NCBI GenBank assembly: GCA_000499405.2
Contig: HG738138.1
Span: 7,314,888 to 7,378,887, forward strand
DNA length: 64,000 bases
From: Onchocerca volvulus
Taxonomy: Eukaryota; Nematoda; Chromadorea; Rhabditida; Onchocercidae
Direction: 5' to 3'
Part shown: positions 39,558 through 52,309 of the stretch, in pieces
How the letters are laid out: each line of letters begins with the position of its first letter
Numbering within the stretch: the first letter of the stretch is position 1
Notes under the pieces: model-generated
Database searches by the model: none
What the model was told of the DNA's origin: nothing
Seen by the model: the letters and a program-made list of their open reading frames with translations, nothing else
Program-made: the position numbers and the translations under genes

Positions 39558-39873
39558 ACATTTTCATTGTTCACCAACGATCGTAACGCATTTCACGATA
39601 ACAATTAATTGCAAGTAGCAATAAATATAGAGTCAAAATATAAACAAAAATACCGCTTATAAAAATTCAAATGAAAGCAAACTAAGAATGAATGAGATCG
39701 TTGGAAGTTGGATGGTTCTTTATATACCCTAAATAATCACATATATCAGATTAAAAAAAAATCAAAACCCTACGAAACCTGATTTTTAGCTAGACTGACA
39801 ACAGCATTAAAATTTTCTCCTACATGTTTTCTTTAAAGCGTCAGTTAACAGGACTCAAACTTATGTTAGCTCT

Positions 39874-42800
39874 TTACCTAAGTGAAACATCAGAAGATGT
39901 CGACGAGTAATCGAATAAATGTTGTTGCTGAGCAAATTCAATCGATGAAATAAAATGACTACTTGGTAACAATATGTGTCTCGTACTTTCCATTGATGAT
40001 GAATCTATCGAGGAAACAATTCTACTGTTCGTTGGCACTCGAGGCTGTTGAGATTCGTCATCACTGCATTCCACTCCTGGATCAATAAGAACTGGACGAG
40101 TAGTTTTAATCTAAAAAAAAAAAAAGAAAAAAAAATTCAAACTTGAAAAATATGAAATCAGGCTTATTTTTCAATAATATAATCGTCGAATAACGCAAAC
40201 AAAATACGTTGAAAAAAGTCACTAATGGTATGGAAAGAAATATAGAAACTATAACTGAATTATGCAAGATATTCCAATGAGATATACCCATTTTGTGTAA
40301 TCAAATTCTGCAGTGAAATCTATTAAAGGAAACTTCGCCATCGTTACCTTGCATATAGGGAAAAAGTTCACTTGTTTGGTAAAACTGTTTGTACAAAAAA
40401 TCAAATATCCACATATCAAAGGGACAGCATAAAAAAGCATAGTAAAAGGTTACTACTTATCTTGGAACAGGATGGTGGAGGACTGCGGATTCTGGTACTA
40501 TCAGTACATGCACGGTGTCGTTGTTTTCGCTTGTTTCTCATGAAATCTGTACCATCATGCTGCATATGAACCCGCATTCCAGCAGGTTTCACAACACCAT
40601 ATGTTGACAAGCTATAAATGACCGATAGTATGCTTGGATAACATATTTATCATTTAAATTACTTTTTCATCTTCTTCAAAATATTTATTACTCCTTCAAA
40701 TTCAATTTCCAACCCATACTTTTTTGCTTTAAGCAAGCTAAGCCAAAAGTAGCGCAGTATATCGAAATTTCGGACTTTAGGTAACCAAAATGTTAACTTC
40801 TAACTACCTTGCAGCAGAAGGAGGTGGTGCAAAAAATTTCCGAGAATTCGCTTTAGTCACGACAGCACTAATTGCAGCAATCATGGAACTTCTTTCTGAA
40901 GAGTTACCATCGAGTGATCGACGATATGAAATAGCATCGGTAGAAAATTGTGAATTTGGTGGAGGCAATGCGTTATACAACGATGATGATGCTCCAACAG
41001 AATAGGTACGAAGTTGAAACTAGAAAAAAGTGAAAAATTATTATTTACCTTTTTTTTTTTTTTGTAAACAATCACTCTTAGCACTATCACTATCAATCAC
41101 TATTATTCCTCTTAGCAAACTGGGTAAAGGTGAAAAAGAATCTTCCAGAATTCAAGAAATTCCTTGACAACATACCTCAATCTGGGTACCATCTGGATGT
41201 GCAGGGAGCAGAACTCGCGCTTCAGCATTCATCGGCAGTGAATGTATTGTTGGTGCACGAACTGAATTATATCCTGGTGATCGCTGCATTGAGAAATGGC
41301 AGCAACATACACTCATAATGATGCTGAGTGCAAAGAAAAACACAGCCAACGGTATAATCCATTCGAATGAAGGTAATAGGGTTGGAGCAACTGTTATCAT
41401 CACACCAAATTCAGCACACAGCTAGAAATTCATAAAAGCAAAGATGAATTCGGCATTCAGTGATATTTTACCAAACTAAAAATCTTTGCTTTTCCAATGT
41501 TCTCAATAAATTTCTGAAGTTAATATGAGTTTTAACCTGCTTCTCCTCATCTTGACCAGCATAGCAGTTACTGATACCATTACAAATCAACTCTCGACTA
41601 ATACATTCAGCTGGATGCAATACAGCATTTGGTCCAAAGGAACAGTCAAAATAAAAAAGTGGATTAGTACATCGACAGTGAACCTCATCCGAACCGTCAG
41701 CACAATCTTCCACACCTAAAAAAAAAAAGAAGAAAAATACCAGAAATGAGTGAATCATGTTTTATGATTGTTAAATTATTGGAGCAATCAAATTTTCAAA
41801 CAGATAGGAAAAATATAATGACCGTTACAAATTAGCGTCCGAGCAATTGATGCTTCCCTATTGTGACATGGCCATTTATCAAAGGCAACATTGTCACACC
41901 AGTGTGAAGATTCATCACTACCATCGGTGCAATCATGACGTCCATCACATTTTGCCATTGCATGTATGCATTCTTGTCCATCGTCACATTTAAATTGCCA
42001 ATGTAGGCACGAGGCATGTTTAAAACAAAAAGTTTCACTGAAATTATGGTTCTAGTCTTGAAATGTTGCAAAAATAAACATAAATATATCCCTCAGTCAA
42101 ACAAAGAACACTGACCTTGGAGCTTGCAAGCCAAATCCGAGCGGACAAAGACATTCATGACGTTTTCTGGAAACTCGTGGAACTCGGCATAAGTGCGAAC
42201 AGTGTGATACTGCACAAGTATGATTTAAATTTACATAAAAGTCCCTTTCGATATTGCCAACTACTGTCAATGCAAGAATACGTTTGAGTGAGACAGGCGA
42301 CGATGTGCTCCATTTCAATTTATCCAAAGAAACAGCAGGAACATCATCCATCAATTCTAACAATAGATCATTATACCTGCAATTGCAAAAACCGGAAAAA
42401 GTGATTGTAATGTATTTGAAACACATAGTAACTAAACTACAGATTAATTCTGACTGTGATTCATTTTTTGCAATAATTATCAATTTCTTCTCATTGATTG
42501 GAACCATATCAATATCCGAAGGTCGCGCTTTGATGTGATGACGTACGTCCGAAAACACATGTGCATCTCGTGACCACAATCCTAAAAACAGTTTAAATTT
42601 ACCTGGAATTCACTTATGTATCATTTTTTTGATGTTTGCTGTTTGTTCAGTTTCTATCGCTCAATGATTAACAAAAAATATTCCCCGTTGTCCTATAACA
42701 TATTTTACCGAATAATAAAATATGAAATCATAAATTTAATGAACAAAGTCTTCAGACAGTAGTCAATCTCGCTATATTTTAGTGATTTCAAAAATAACTT

Positions 42801-45800
42801 TTTTCGTGGAGCATGTAACATACTGAACATATACAACTAACCGTTTGTTGTCGTGTAGTATAAACGGTCGTTGATTTCGTAAGCATGAAGTTTCACGATA
42901 TGTGTTAGATTTGGTGCTTCCCACTGCACGCACTGTCGACCATTCAACGAACATCGAACAATCACAGGAATGGAACCACCACCATCAACGTAAAAAAGGA
43001 GGCTGAAATAACTGATCATCAATATTAAAAGCTCCTAAAATATAAAGGTTAAAACACACGCATTAATCAATTTGATGAAAGCACCGTAAAGCGACGTACT
43101 TTAGTCTAGGAAAAAGAGCAATTTGTCGAGGATAAGGAGATCGGTTAGTTACTGAAGAACGCTCTCTTCCTGACACAATGACGCCAATATATTCCAAATG
43201 ATCATTACTCTGAAGAAAAACAAAATAATTTTGTTATAACAACTAAACACCAACATATAAACAAAAAGTACCTTTATACGCCAGACATGAATGGATGATG
43301 CATGGCTCAGTCCATGTTCTGCACATGAAACAAATAACTGTCGACCGACTTCATCAACTGCCAAATGGAAAAGTATTGCACAGTTCGAAAGTCTCGATAA
43401 TGAAATTGTCTGTGTCTAAAAATAACTACCGATATGCAAAAATGATATGAATTACAAAAAACTCAATTTTAAATAATATTATTTTTAATCTTTTGATAAT
43501 TTTGGAAGTGGAAAATGTGACATTAATACATACCGTGGAATGAAATAAATCTGATGATCGTTTAATAATTCTGTCATCATTAGAATCAATCCAGTAAATA
43601 GAGCGATTTGAAGAAAATAAATCAACACCCACTGAAACCGGTGTGCCAACATTTGTCACTGACAAAATTGAATAAGGATCCTGAAATTATATTAAACTGT
43701 TAATTTTGAAAATTCGATTTTTAGAAAATTCTAGATATGAAGGCGTACATCTTTCCAGAATATGTCACCGGTAACCGCTTGTCTCAGGTTGAAACGTATG
43801 AAACGACCTCGAATGGCGACCAACAGAAAGTGTTTTGGTGCTAAAATACAAGAAGATCTGAAAAATAATAACCCCTATTCAGAATATGATTCTATTTTTC
43901 TAATTATCTTTCAGCACATCAATTTTTGCAAACAAATCTTGACAGAAAATAATTTACGCAAGCATTCTCCTCCAACGGGATCAAATGTATAATGGTCCTC
44001 ACAAAAACATTTGGCACTCGCATTATACAAACTTTCGCCAACTGCCACGCATATATCGCTACAGCCACCATTATTTTGAACACAACCATTCCAGCCTTAA
44101 ATACTTTACAGGATAGGTAATCCATAAGTCACGAATATTTCAAGCCAAAGAGTATATAAACGGTTTTACAGTGCGATGCACATCACTCTGTTCAAGTCCT
44201 AGTTCATGCCAATAGTCAATAATTAAACACAATTTTGGATGTAGCTAAAACTCTTCCAAGTTGGCCTCTTCAACAATTCTATCTGGTCATTACATAATCA
44301 ACAGCAATGCTGAGTCGAAACATAAGAGCTAAATAGGGCCAAGTTACATAATAATTCGGAAATCATCTACCTTTACTTATTTGTGAATGTGCAACAGCAA
44401 GATTAGTAACATGGCTAATATCATTATGTAAAACTGTTAAAGTGTCGCCATTATACAGATCAATAGTATTGTTATTCATATTGGCAATGTATATTTGTCG
44501 ATTATAAACAGTTAATGCAGCAGGTAATAGCTGTTTACTATATACTAAACGAACACGTCTTCTTCCTGCAAATGATTTGATTTCTTGCCCTGGAAAATTC
44601 ATTTTCTGAATTTTCTGAAGGCACAGCTCAAAAGATCGTAATATCACTTTCAATTCATATTGAAATTTGTTATAATAATAAGAGTGATGAAAACAATGGT
44701 AGCTTTTACATATTTAAACTGTACACAACTTAACTGTGTGAAACTTGATTATAACTTAATAACTTAACTGACTTATGCGAATTTTCCGTTTCTTACAGTA
44801 ATTCTATCTGAATACTCCGTCCGTCGATGATAACGTAAGAATTTTTTAGATCACGAAACGTACATCATATCAGTTTTTATTGAAACACGAAATGAATTGG
44901 TTTAGCACTTCAAACTAAATCCATATCATTAAATGTGATAGCAGATTCGCTAATAAGTCAAAAATCCAAGAAAAAAAAAAGATCTTTATCTCGGTAGAAG
45001 AAAAACAAACCATTGAAGTCAGAAACAGAAACTCCACCTCCTCGTTCGTCCAGTTCTGACCATACCAGCAATTCAGAATCAAAATCAATCGCAAGTGCAT
45101 TAACTGTATTCAGCTGTTGAACAATAACTTCGCCTCCTGATTGTTCGCCATGGAGAGGCATCTTCTAATTATGTAATACTTTGTAAAATACAAAACAAGA
45201 AACTAAAGATGGGCTTACTCAAACCATTTTTAAAAGAATACTTTTAAACTTTTGTATATGAATTTCACAGTGAAATTCACGTCCAAATTTTATTACACCC
45301 CAGAGATGAAGTAAATTAAAAAGGTAGCTACTTCGACCCCAGAAAACAAAGTTCTCAGATTAAAAATGATGGCACAAAATTTAGCACCTAAATAAAACAT
45401 GTACTTACATTTATAGTGATTTTCTGACGGTTATAATAATTAACAAAGACAAGAAATCGCTGGAGCGGATGAATAACCAAATACCGAGGATCGATATTTT
45501 CCCATGCAATTGTACGATGGCGACGTCCATCTCCACGAATCATTTCAATTCGACGCTGTTCCATATTACACCTTAAAACGACTCAGATTAGAATAAGAAG
45601 GAGATGTATGCTAAAAACGAAACAGCTAATATTTTCTTATTCTTGCTTTCTTTTGTCGAAGTCTCACCTCTTACTTGGTATCTAGTCTGCATAACTATCA
45701 CAAATAGCAGCTTTCAACAGAGATAATTTTTAGAAGAAACCTCAAATCGATTGGAAATTTCGACAGTTATGCCAAATTTCTATAGTTCTTATATAAGTAA

Positions 45801-48800
45801 ACCAGTTAAATCTGCATGGTACAACGAATAAAATTAAAAAAAAAAAAATACAAAACTGGTAGCATCCAAATTCAATTAAAGATGTTTGATTTCTATGAAT
45901 ATTGAAGAAAATCACAAGGAAAAACTATTCCTGTTCCATATTAATATCAATATATTTTACGTTCTTAAAGATTATAACTCGCAAACCAATAAATATTTGA
46001 GGTAATCCAGTCCACCGCAATATAATTTACTGCATTTCCTTCATACACAGTTTCCAAACCAGAGCCGTTAAAAAAAGCGCTACGAAGCAGTGAACGAATC
46101 GAACGACTACGTCCTTCTAATGACCAAAAAATTCTCTGGGAATTCTAAAAAAAATTAACATAATTTAATGAATAGATATGAAACATAATATGAAAAACTT
46201 TATGAATGTATTAAGGAATGAACTGAAAATAATGAAAAAACTGAACACAATAACTGCAATTGTGAATTTCTTTCGGGACATGGGTATATACCGTATTGAA
46301 ATAAAGTGGTCTTATTCATGATAAATAAAAAACTGAATGAGTTACCTGGTCGATACTGATGCTAACTGGAGCTGATGTCATATCAGCAATATTGATACGA
46401 TGATTATTTGTTGGAGTTGCCCCCAAGGAAATTCTCATGATGCTGTTAGCTGAGTTCACAGTAATGCTTTGCGTATAGATGAGAAATGCAACGGGCATAA
46501 TGCATGTTGCCCTGTCTACCTGCAATTCATAGCCAACCGGACAAATACAGCTTCTTTCGCCATTTGGTCTGCAAAAAAACATATCATTCATTTATTGTTT
46601 AGAAAATAATCCTTTAATTTATTCACCTATTTAAAGCAAATAACGCAGTTCAGCCAACTCAAAATTTAAGATCTGTCCAAATCGTCCCTTAAAGAACTTT
46701 CAGTGATGTTTTATTTGGTAAGAAATATTATAAAAATAAGTGTTTCATTGAAATCTATATTAAATCTGTATTGCTCCAAAATTATATTCGAATTTAGAAA
46801 CTCACAGCTTGACACAGATGTGCGAACATCCACCATTATTTGTCTGACATGGAGAGATACCCTCTGGGATACGATTCAGACTAACCGCTCGTATACCCAT
46901 CTGACCAAAGATAACAGAATCAGACACTGCAGATAATTGTACACCAAAGAAAGATTCATTATGTCGAGGTACACGAAATACTGATATCTTCTGACCATAC
47001 AGCGAATTACAGTATAATGAGTTACCTAAAAGTGACAAACTTACGAATTCAATAGAATATGCCTTCAATTAGAAGCGAAGTTGGGATTTGAAATCTTCAT
47101 AACTTGGATTCTCAACTAGTTTTTTAACTGAATTAAAAAGATTACATATTTTTCATTCACTGCCATTATATACAATATTTTGATTTTCATGCTTGGCTAA
47201 AACATGGAAATCTCATGTTCCAGAAAGTAAAATAATAAAACACCATTTTGCTTACGGTAATGTAAAAGAAGGTTCAAAAACTCCAACTCCATCATTCCTC
47301 ATCAAATCTTGGCCAAAATAGCTGCTAAAATTTTGTCTATACAACAAAGATCTAAAAATTTCTGAATAAAGACAAATAAACACAATGAGAGGACCTAATA
47401 TAGTAAGCGAATAAGGATGATTCACACTTTCTGAGAAAACCTGAACATCCAACTTCCCATCAAGAGCTACCGATTTAATGAATGATCGACTTCCTTCTGT
47501 CCAATATAACCGTTTATGTCTTGCATCAACCACAATTCCATTTGGCCAGGCATCTTTCTCCAATGAAACCTAGAAATTTATGTCGCTCGTTATATAAAAT
47601 GATCTGAGATGCTAATGCATAGCAGAAACACTAAATAAAGAAAAAAACGAAATTTTCTAGTCAGAACAAAAACATACGAGAACTCGCCTATGTGAACCAT
47701 CTAGCCATGCTTTCTCGATACGACTTGTGCTTTCGTGCCAGTCTGAAAAAAACATGTAGCCACCATCAGGATCCAAAGCTAAACCACGTGGCTGTTTCAA
47801 TCCATGCGATATTACTATCTGCCGTCCTTTGCTAGATAAACTTTGCATCTAAATAAAAAGGAAAAAATTCTTTATGCAGTTCTAAACATAATGCAGTTAA
47901 AACCGATCAAAATAAGTAAATTATCAAAAATGGTGACTTATAAACTTCATGAAGTAAGAGTGCCAAGATCGGATAGTGTTGGAATATGATACAAAACTTC
48001 AAACAAACTGTAAGGAAATTGTTAATTGATAGTTTTTCAGTTCAAATTACTGATAATCTAAACTAAATGACAATAAAATGAATAGACTGATTCAAGATGG
48101 CGATAACTGAGCTTCTAATTGCTACATAAAATTTTCAAAGCAACAAACAACAGCTACTAGAAAACAAGTGTATCAAAAACCTTGATTTGAGCAACATTAC
48201 TATCTAACCAATATAAATTACGATTCAACCAATCAACAGCCAGGGCATCAGAAACTAGCTTATCGGAGTCTTCGATAAAAATCTGGAAACAGGAGCATCA
48301 ACATTCTTTTACAACAGCAAAAATTTAAAAAAAAAAAAAAACCTTACCCAAAATATATTTGTTCAAATTAATTTCATCTAAAATAATTTCATCAATTTAA
48401 TAAAGGAATAACCTCCATTCCTGTGCCATCTGGATTACATCTACGAATAACACCCATGTCTCCGTCAATCATGAATAATTTTTTGTCAACTGGGTCAAAA
48501 TCAATATGCACAACTTTAGTATCACGTATCTCAGAAGCTGCATTTGGAAATAGTAAAGGTGTATGATGTGTTGTATCTAATGAAATAAAAATTAAGCCTG
48601 ATGTCGTCGCCACATATAGTAAACGTTCTATTCCTGAAATTTTAATAACAAGAGAACTTAAAATCAGCAATTTCAAATATTTCCTAATATAATTGCATCA
48701 GTTTTATAAGGGACCATCCAAATCAAGCAAAAATCTGAAAGAGAATGAATGAAACTACATAATCTCATTACTGCCTTGAAAAAATTGAGATTTTTGAGAT

Positions 48801-50558
48801 TACTCTAATGTTGAGTACAAATGTGGACAGATCACAGTGCCCATTTTTATCCACCAAGATTTACAGAATTATTTCGAAAGTTATACATTCACGAACCATA
48901 CTACTATTATCTAGTGATTTAATGAGTTTCAAAAATAAATAATACTGAAAATTTTCAGTCACCATTAGGTGAACAAGTTAAGCGATCTTGAAGAAGACGC
49001 ACTCCCACCGGGCAGAGACAAGACCGCCACGGTACACCAGGAATTAGTACACAGATGTGTGAACAGCCACCATTTTTGGATCCACAAGGATTTAACGACT
49101 GCCCTGAAATAAAAGAAAAAAGATTTTCTGAATAATCTTCAGAGCTGATACAATTTTTTGGAGTCCAATGATATTTTCATACCAGCATCACTAAGGACTT
49201 CAAATCAGTCTCGCAATAGATATAAGAATTGAACCGATTTAGAAAGCAGTGCATAGCAACTTACTCAACGGCTGAACCTGTTTATCGGATACAATCAGAG
49301 CTTCAACACCACTTGAATTAACCACTTCACGAGCAGTACGATCACAGTCCACTTTCTCACATATTGTTATGCCGGAATTCTGATTTGTCACTGATGTCCA
49401 TATCAAATGGTCCTTAACTATCTCTTTATTAAAGCGAAAACATAGAAAAGACTAAAACTTTACAGCTCTAAGGTATTGGCAGGAAAGATTCTCATTACAG
49501 AAATTTATATGATCTGTGACCATATGATTTTATAACAAAGATTTTTATATAAGACTGGAACGATTTTTGTATAAGATTTTTGAACCAACTACCTACACTG
49601 AAAACATCGAGGTAAAATGCATTGACTTTATTGACAATTGCTCGGCACGATTCACGATCATATAATGAACAACTCCAAATTTGTGAGTCATCCAGTGATG
49701 TCCGAGTACGAACATAATACAGCATTCGACTTGTCTTAAAATATTTGAAATTTTTTCAGAAGAAAAAAACTTGAGATCGTACTATCTTTATCTCTAACTG
49801 CAGGCATTCTGATAAATGAGTAAAACTTCAATAATTTCACCCTTCATTCAAAGGAATCGTAACCTTTTTTATTAGATGATACTTCTCGCTCAGCATGAGA
49901 TGGCCCTACTATCAACAGATATGTTGAAATGATCACACTAACCGCGTTTAATCCTTAGTTATTAAAAGACCAGTCTACAGCAAATAAATATTATTCCAAA
50001 CGTATTTCCTTGTAAACATTTATAATCATAGATTCTGAAAAAAGAATTCACCTGTTCAAGCGTAAGGGCAGATGTAGCAATCACATCAGTAGTATCATCC
50101 TTGAAACAGTGAGGATCGTGATGTCGACCATCCATCCATGCTCGTTCAATACGTTTATGAACACGATTCAACCAGTACATATAGCTTTTAAACAAATCAG
50201 AAATGTAGAAATGAAATTCTGAGCAACAATGAAACTAATCTGAATTTAAAAACGAAACAAACTGATTCAGCAGGAATTCAAACGAACCGGGAGTACTAAA
50301 TATATAGCATTTCCTGACACAAAGTTGATTTTTTGGAAGGTTATATAATGAAAATTAGAAAAAAGAAAAAAATTACCCATCAACTGGGTCAAGTACAAGA
50401 GAATGAAGAGCATCAACGCGAGAATTCTGATTTTCAAAGCTGGAATACAATGCAATGGCACAACTAGTCTGCCCATCCAAAGGACATACTTCAATGCGTC
50501 CAGCATTATGTATACTAGCTGTTTCAACACCGATGTATCTTAAAAATGTTTCTACAAG

Positions 50559-50596
<38 letters not shown>

Positions 50597-52253
50597 CATT
50601 CACTGCTTAACAAAAGCTTTTTAATACATGTATAACTGTTACCAACGCATTTCAGTTATTTCAACTTTTATAACCCCCCACTTTTCTGATGGTGACTATT
50701 ATTCTTCGTACAAATCTATTATTACTATTATTCTATATATAAAGTTGATTTCTAAAAAATATAATTTGCAAATTACTTTTTATTAAGAATAGCTGTCTAT
50801 GCCTTCTTATTTTTCAAAAATTTTTTTAAAAGTTGAACAAGCTAAAACATGAATTTAGATTCGTGTCCACTTAAAAATTAGCAATTAGATGATATACAAA
50901 AATTTAGGTTATCTTGCGACATAACATCCTGCAGAAATCCATCCATATGGCTTGGTCTTTGAAATGAAACAAGAAAGTTCAAAGAAAGATATTCGGCATG
51001 ATTTTTGCAAAGAATATTTTTAAAATCTTTTCTTGTTGATGTGCAATTTTCTTTTGTGGAAAATACCAATAACAACGTAAAACATGTAGACTACTTTTTC
51101 CGCTTCAAGACACACCAAATACAAGGAAAGTTTAGAAAGACGCATACAGTTTGCTAGTTACCCAATCGATAGCAAGCGAAGTGACTGTTTCCTCGGCAAC
51201 ACCACTACTGCGATGTATATATGCAGAGACTGTGCTGTTATCACCCAAAGCGATCACGCGGATGTTACCACTAGATGACCGCAGCCAGCTTTCCATGTAG
51301 GCCAAGATATTCTGCAGCGAAGTTACTTATTGCTGCAGTTCGACACTAGTTTGCAATATTTGCGGCTCGAGATTAAATATTTCCAAAAATGTGATTCCTC
51401 ACTATAAAAACTAGTGACGTAATAAGATTGCACTCAAGTCAGCAAGTACTATACAGTGGAATGGATTTTTTTTTTTGCACTGTTTTAACTAATATAAAGA
51501 GAAATTTTTGTCAAATTTTAGAATATATATGCAGAGCATTAAAATATGAAATGATACTTAACACTTCAAACTTCCTCTTTATTAACTAGTTATCAAAATA
51601 GCTGATGCAAATGTCACAAACATAAGAAGTGACATCATATACATGATTGATTGCCACAGAGCAATATCAAATTTTAGATATCACCGCGCAGATGAATGGT
51701 TTAACCACAGAAATTACGCCCTCCCTCTAATTGATTTCTAGAAATACAATAATTTCGAACTTTGCCAACATCCAATGCGATGAGAACAGGAAACGACTCA
51801 TCAATATTAGAAACGATTTCCGTCGCTGATGTAATCATAGTTTTGTCAATGTCCAGTGTTAGTTGTGTGATAGTTTTCCGTTGTCGAGCTAATAGTGGGA
51901 CTTTCGTTAATACTGCTAAAACAGCATAAAAATGATCGCCTGATATACTTATATTTCTGACGATTCTCAATAAGCACTTTGCTTTCGATGCAATAAAATC
52001 ATGCTTTGTTTTGCTCTCCCAAACTACTATAGTGTGGAATTTCGTTCTTCTCTTGAAGTAAGATATAGATAAAACGGAATGAATTCAGAAGGAAGTGAAA
52101 TACGAATAATTAACGAGCGGTTGCATTTTCCATTCCAGTCCTCACAATACAGTTAAAATAAGTTAAATCCAAGGAATCCCTTAGAAGGAATAATAAATAA
52201 CCTTGTTCAACAAAAACATAATGTAGAGCAATAACCAACAGATTTGCTTTCAT
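39874..52253 (-). CDS. LRP5/LRP6/Arrow-type receptor (Wnt co-receptor architecture)
   Basis: About 32 exons, nearly all joined in consistent phase, give about 1786 aa. Exon 1 (52202-52253) encodes a signal peptide (MKANLLVIALHYVF). Four units follow, each a six-bladed YWTD-type propeller then an EGF module: EGF1 near residues 323-369 (exon 48963-49103), EGF2 near 650-682 (46806-47025/46346-46568), EGF3 near 972-1017 (43958-44095), EGF4 near 1325-1362 (42116-42376). Three LDLa repeats come next (41823-42037 and 41537-41715; motifs CDGRHDCTDGSDE, CADGSDE), then a transmembrane helix (WIIPLAVFFFALSIIMSV) in 41176-41421 and a tail of about 250 residues (40808-41019, 40457-40611, 39874-40110). Four propeller-EGF pairs, three LDLa and one TM is specific to LRP5/6/Arrow and unlike megalin or LRP1. 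In other animals this protein binds Wnt with Frizzled and recruits Axin. Many YWTD motifs are degenerate. The junction between 40457 and 40110 needs an extra 23-nt exon (40348-40370). Confidence 0.92.
50559..50592. repeat. Poly-A run
   Basis: About 34 consecutive A in an intron of the LRP gene, close to the acceptor of exon 4 (reading minus, a T-rich tract). Confidence 0.9.
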
Positions 52254-52309
52254 GTTATTTCATCGGCCATGAAACTCACAGTGTTGAGGAGCTATTAAAG
52301 CTGAAACTG
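52250..52309 (-). promoter_or_regulatory. Probable trans-splice site and uORF-containing leader of the LRP gene
   Basis: TATTTTTCAG ends at 52307 on the minus strand, giving a leader of about 53 bases. In it an ATG at 52270 opens a six-codon frame whose TGA overlaps the main ATG (ACATGA). Both are read directly; use in translation is inference. Confidence 0.5.

Larger units (their letters stand above)
23052..39873. other. Gene-poor region of about 17 kb
   Basis: No exon chain, domain or RNA gene was recognised on either strand. Open frames up to about 115 codons occur (for example minus 23144-23491 and minus 30038-30675) but have no domain, signal or splice support. Structures noted are GT and CATA microsatellites near 24.4-24.7 kb, an inverted duplication at 28.65-29.63 kb, a long hairpin at 31.0 kb, tandem repeats at 35.9 kb and palindromes at 39.5 kb. 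The stretch may contain enhancers of the flanking genes, or a gene whose exons are too short to recognise by eye. Confidence 0.5.

Noticed and set aside
42254..42538. 94-codon plus-strand ORF
   Set aside because: It lies antisense to the LRP exon 42116-42581, whose minus-strand reading continues the fourth propeller and EGF in phase.
39874..52253. Megalin/LRP1/LRP2-type receptor
   Set aside because: Those have many LDLa clusters between propellers. Here all LDLa repeats (three) lie together next to the membrane after four propeller/EGF units.
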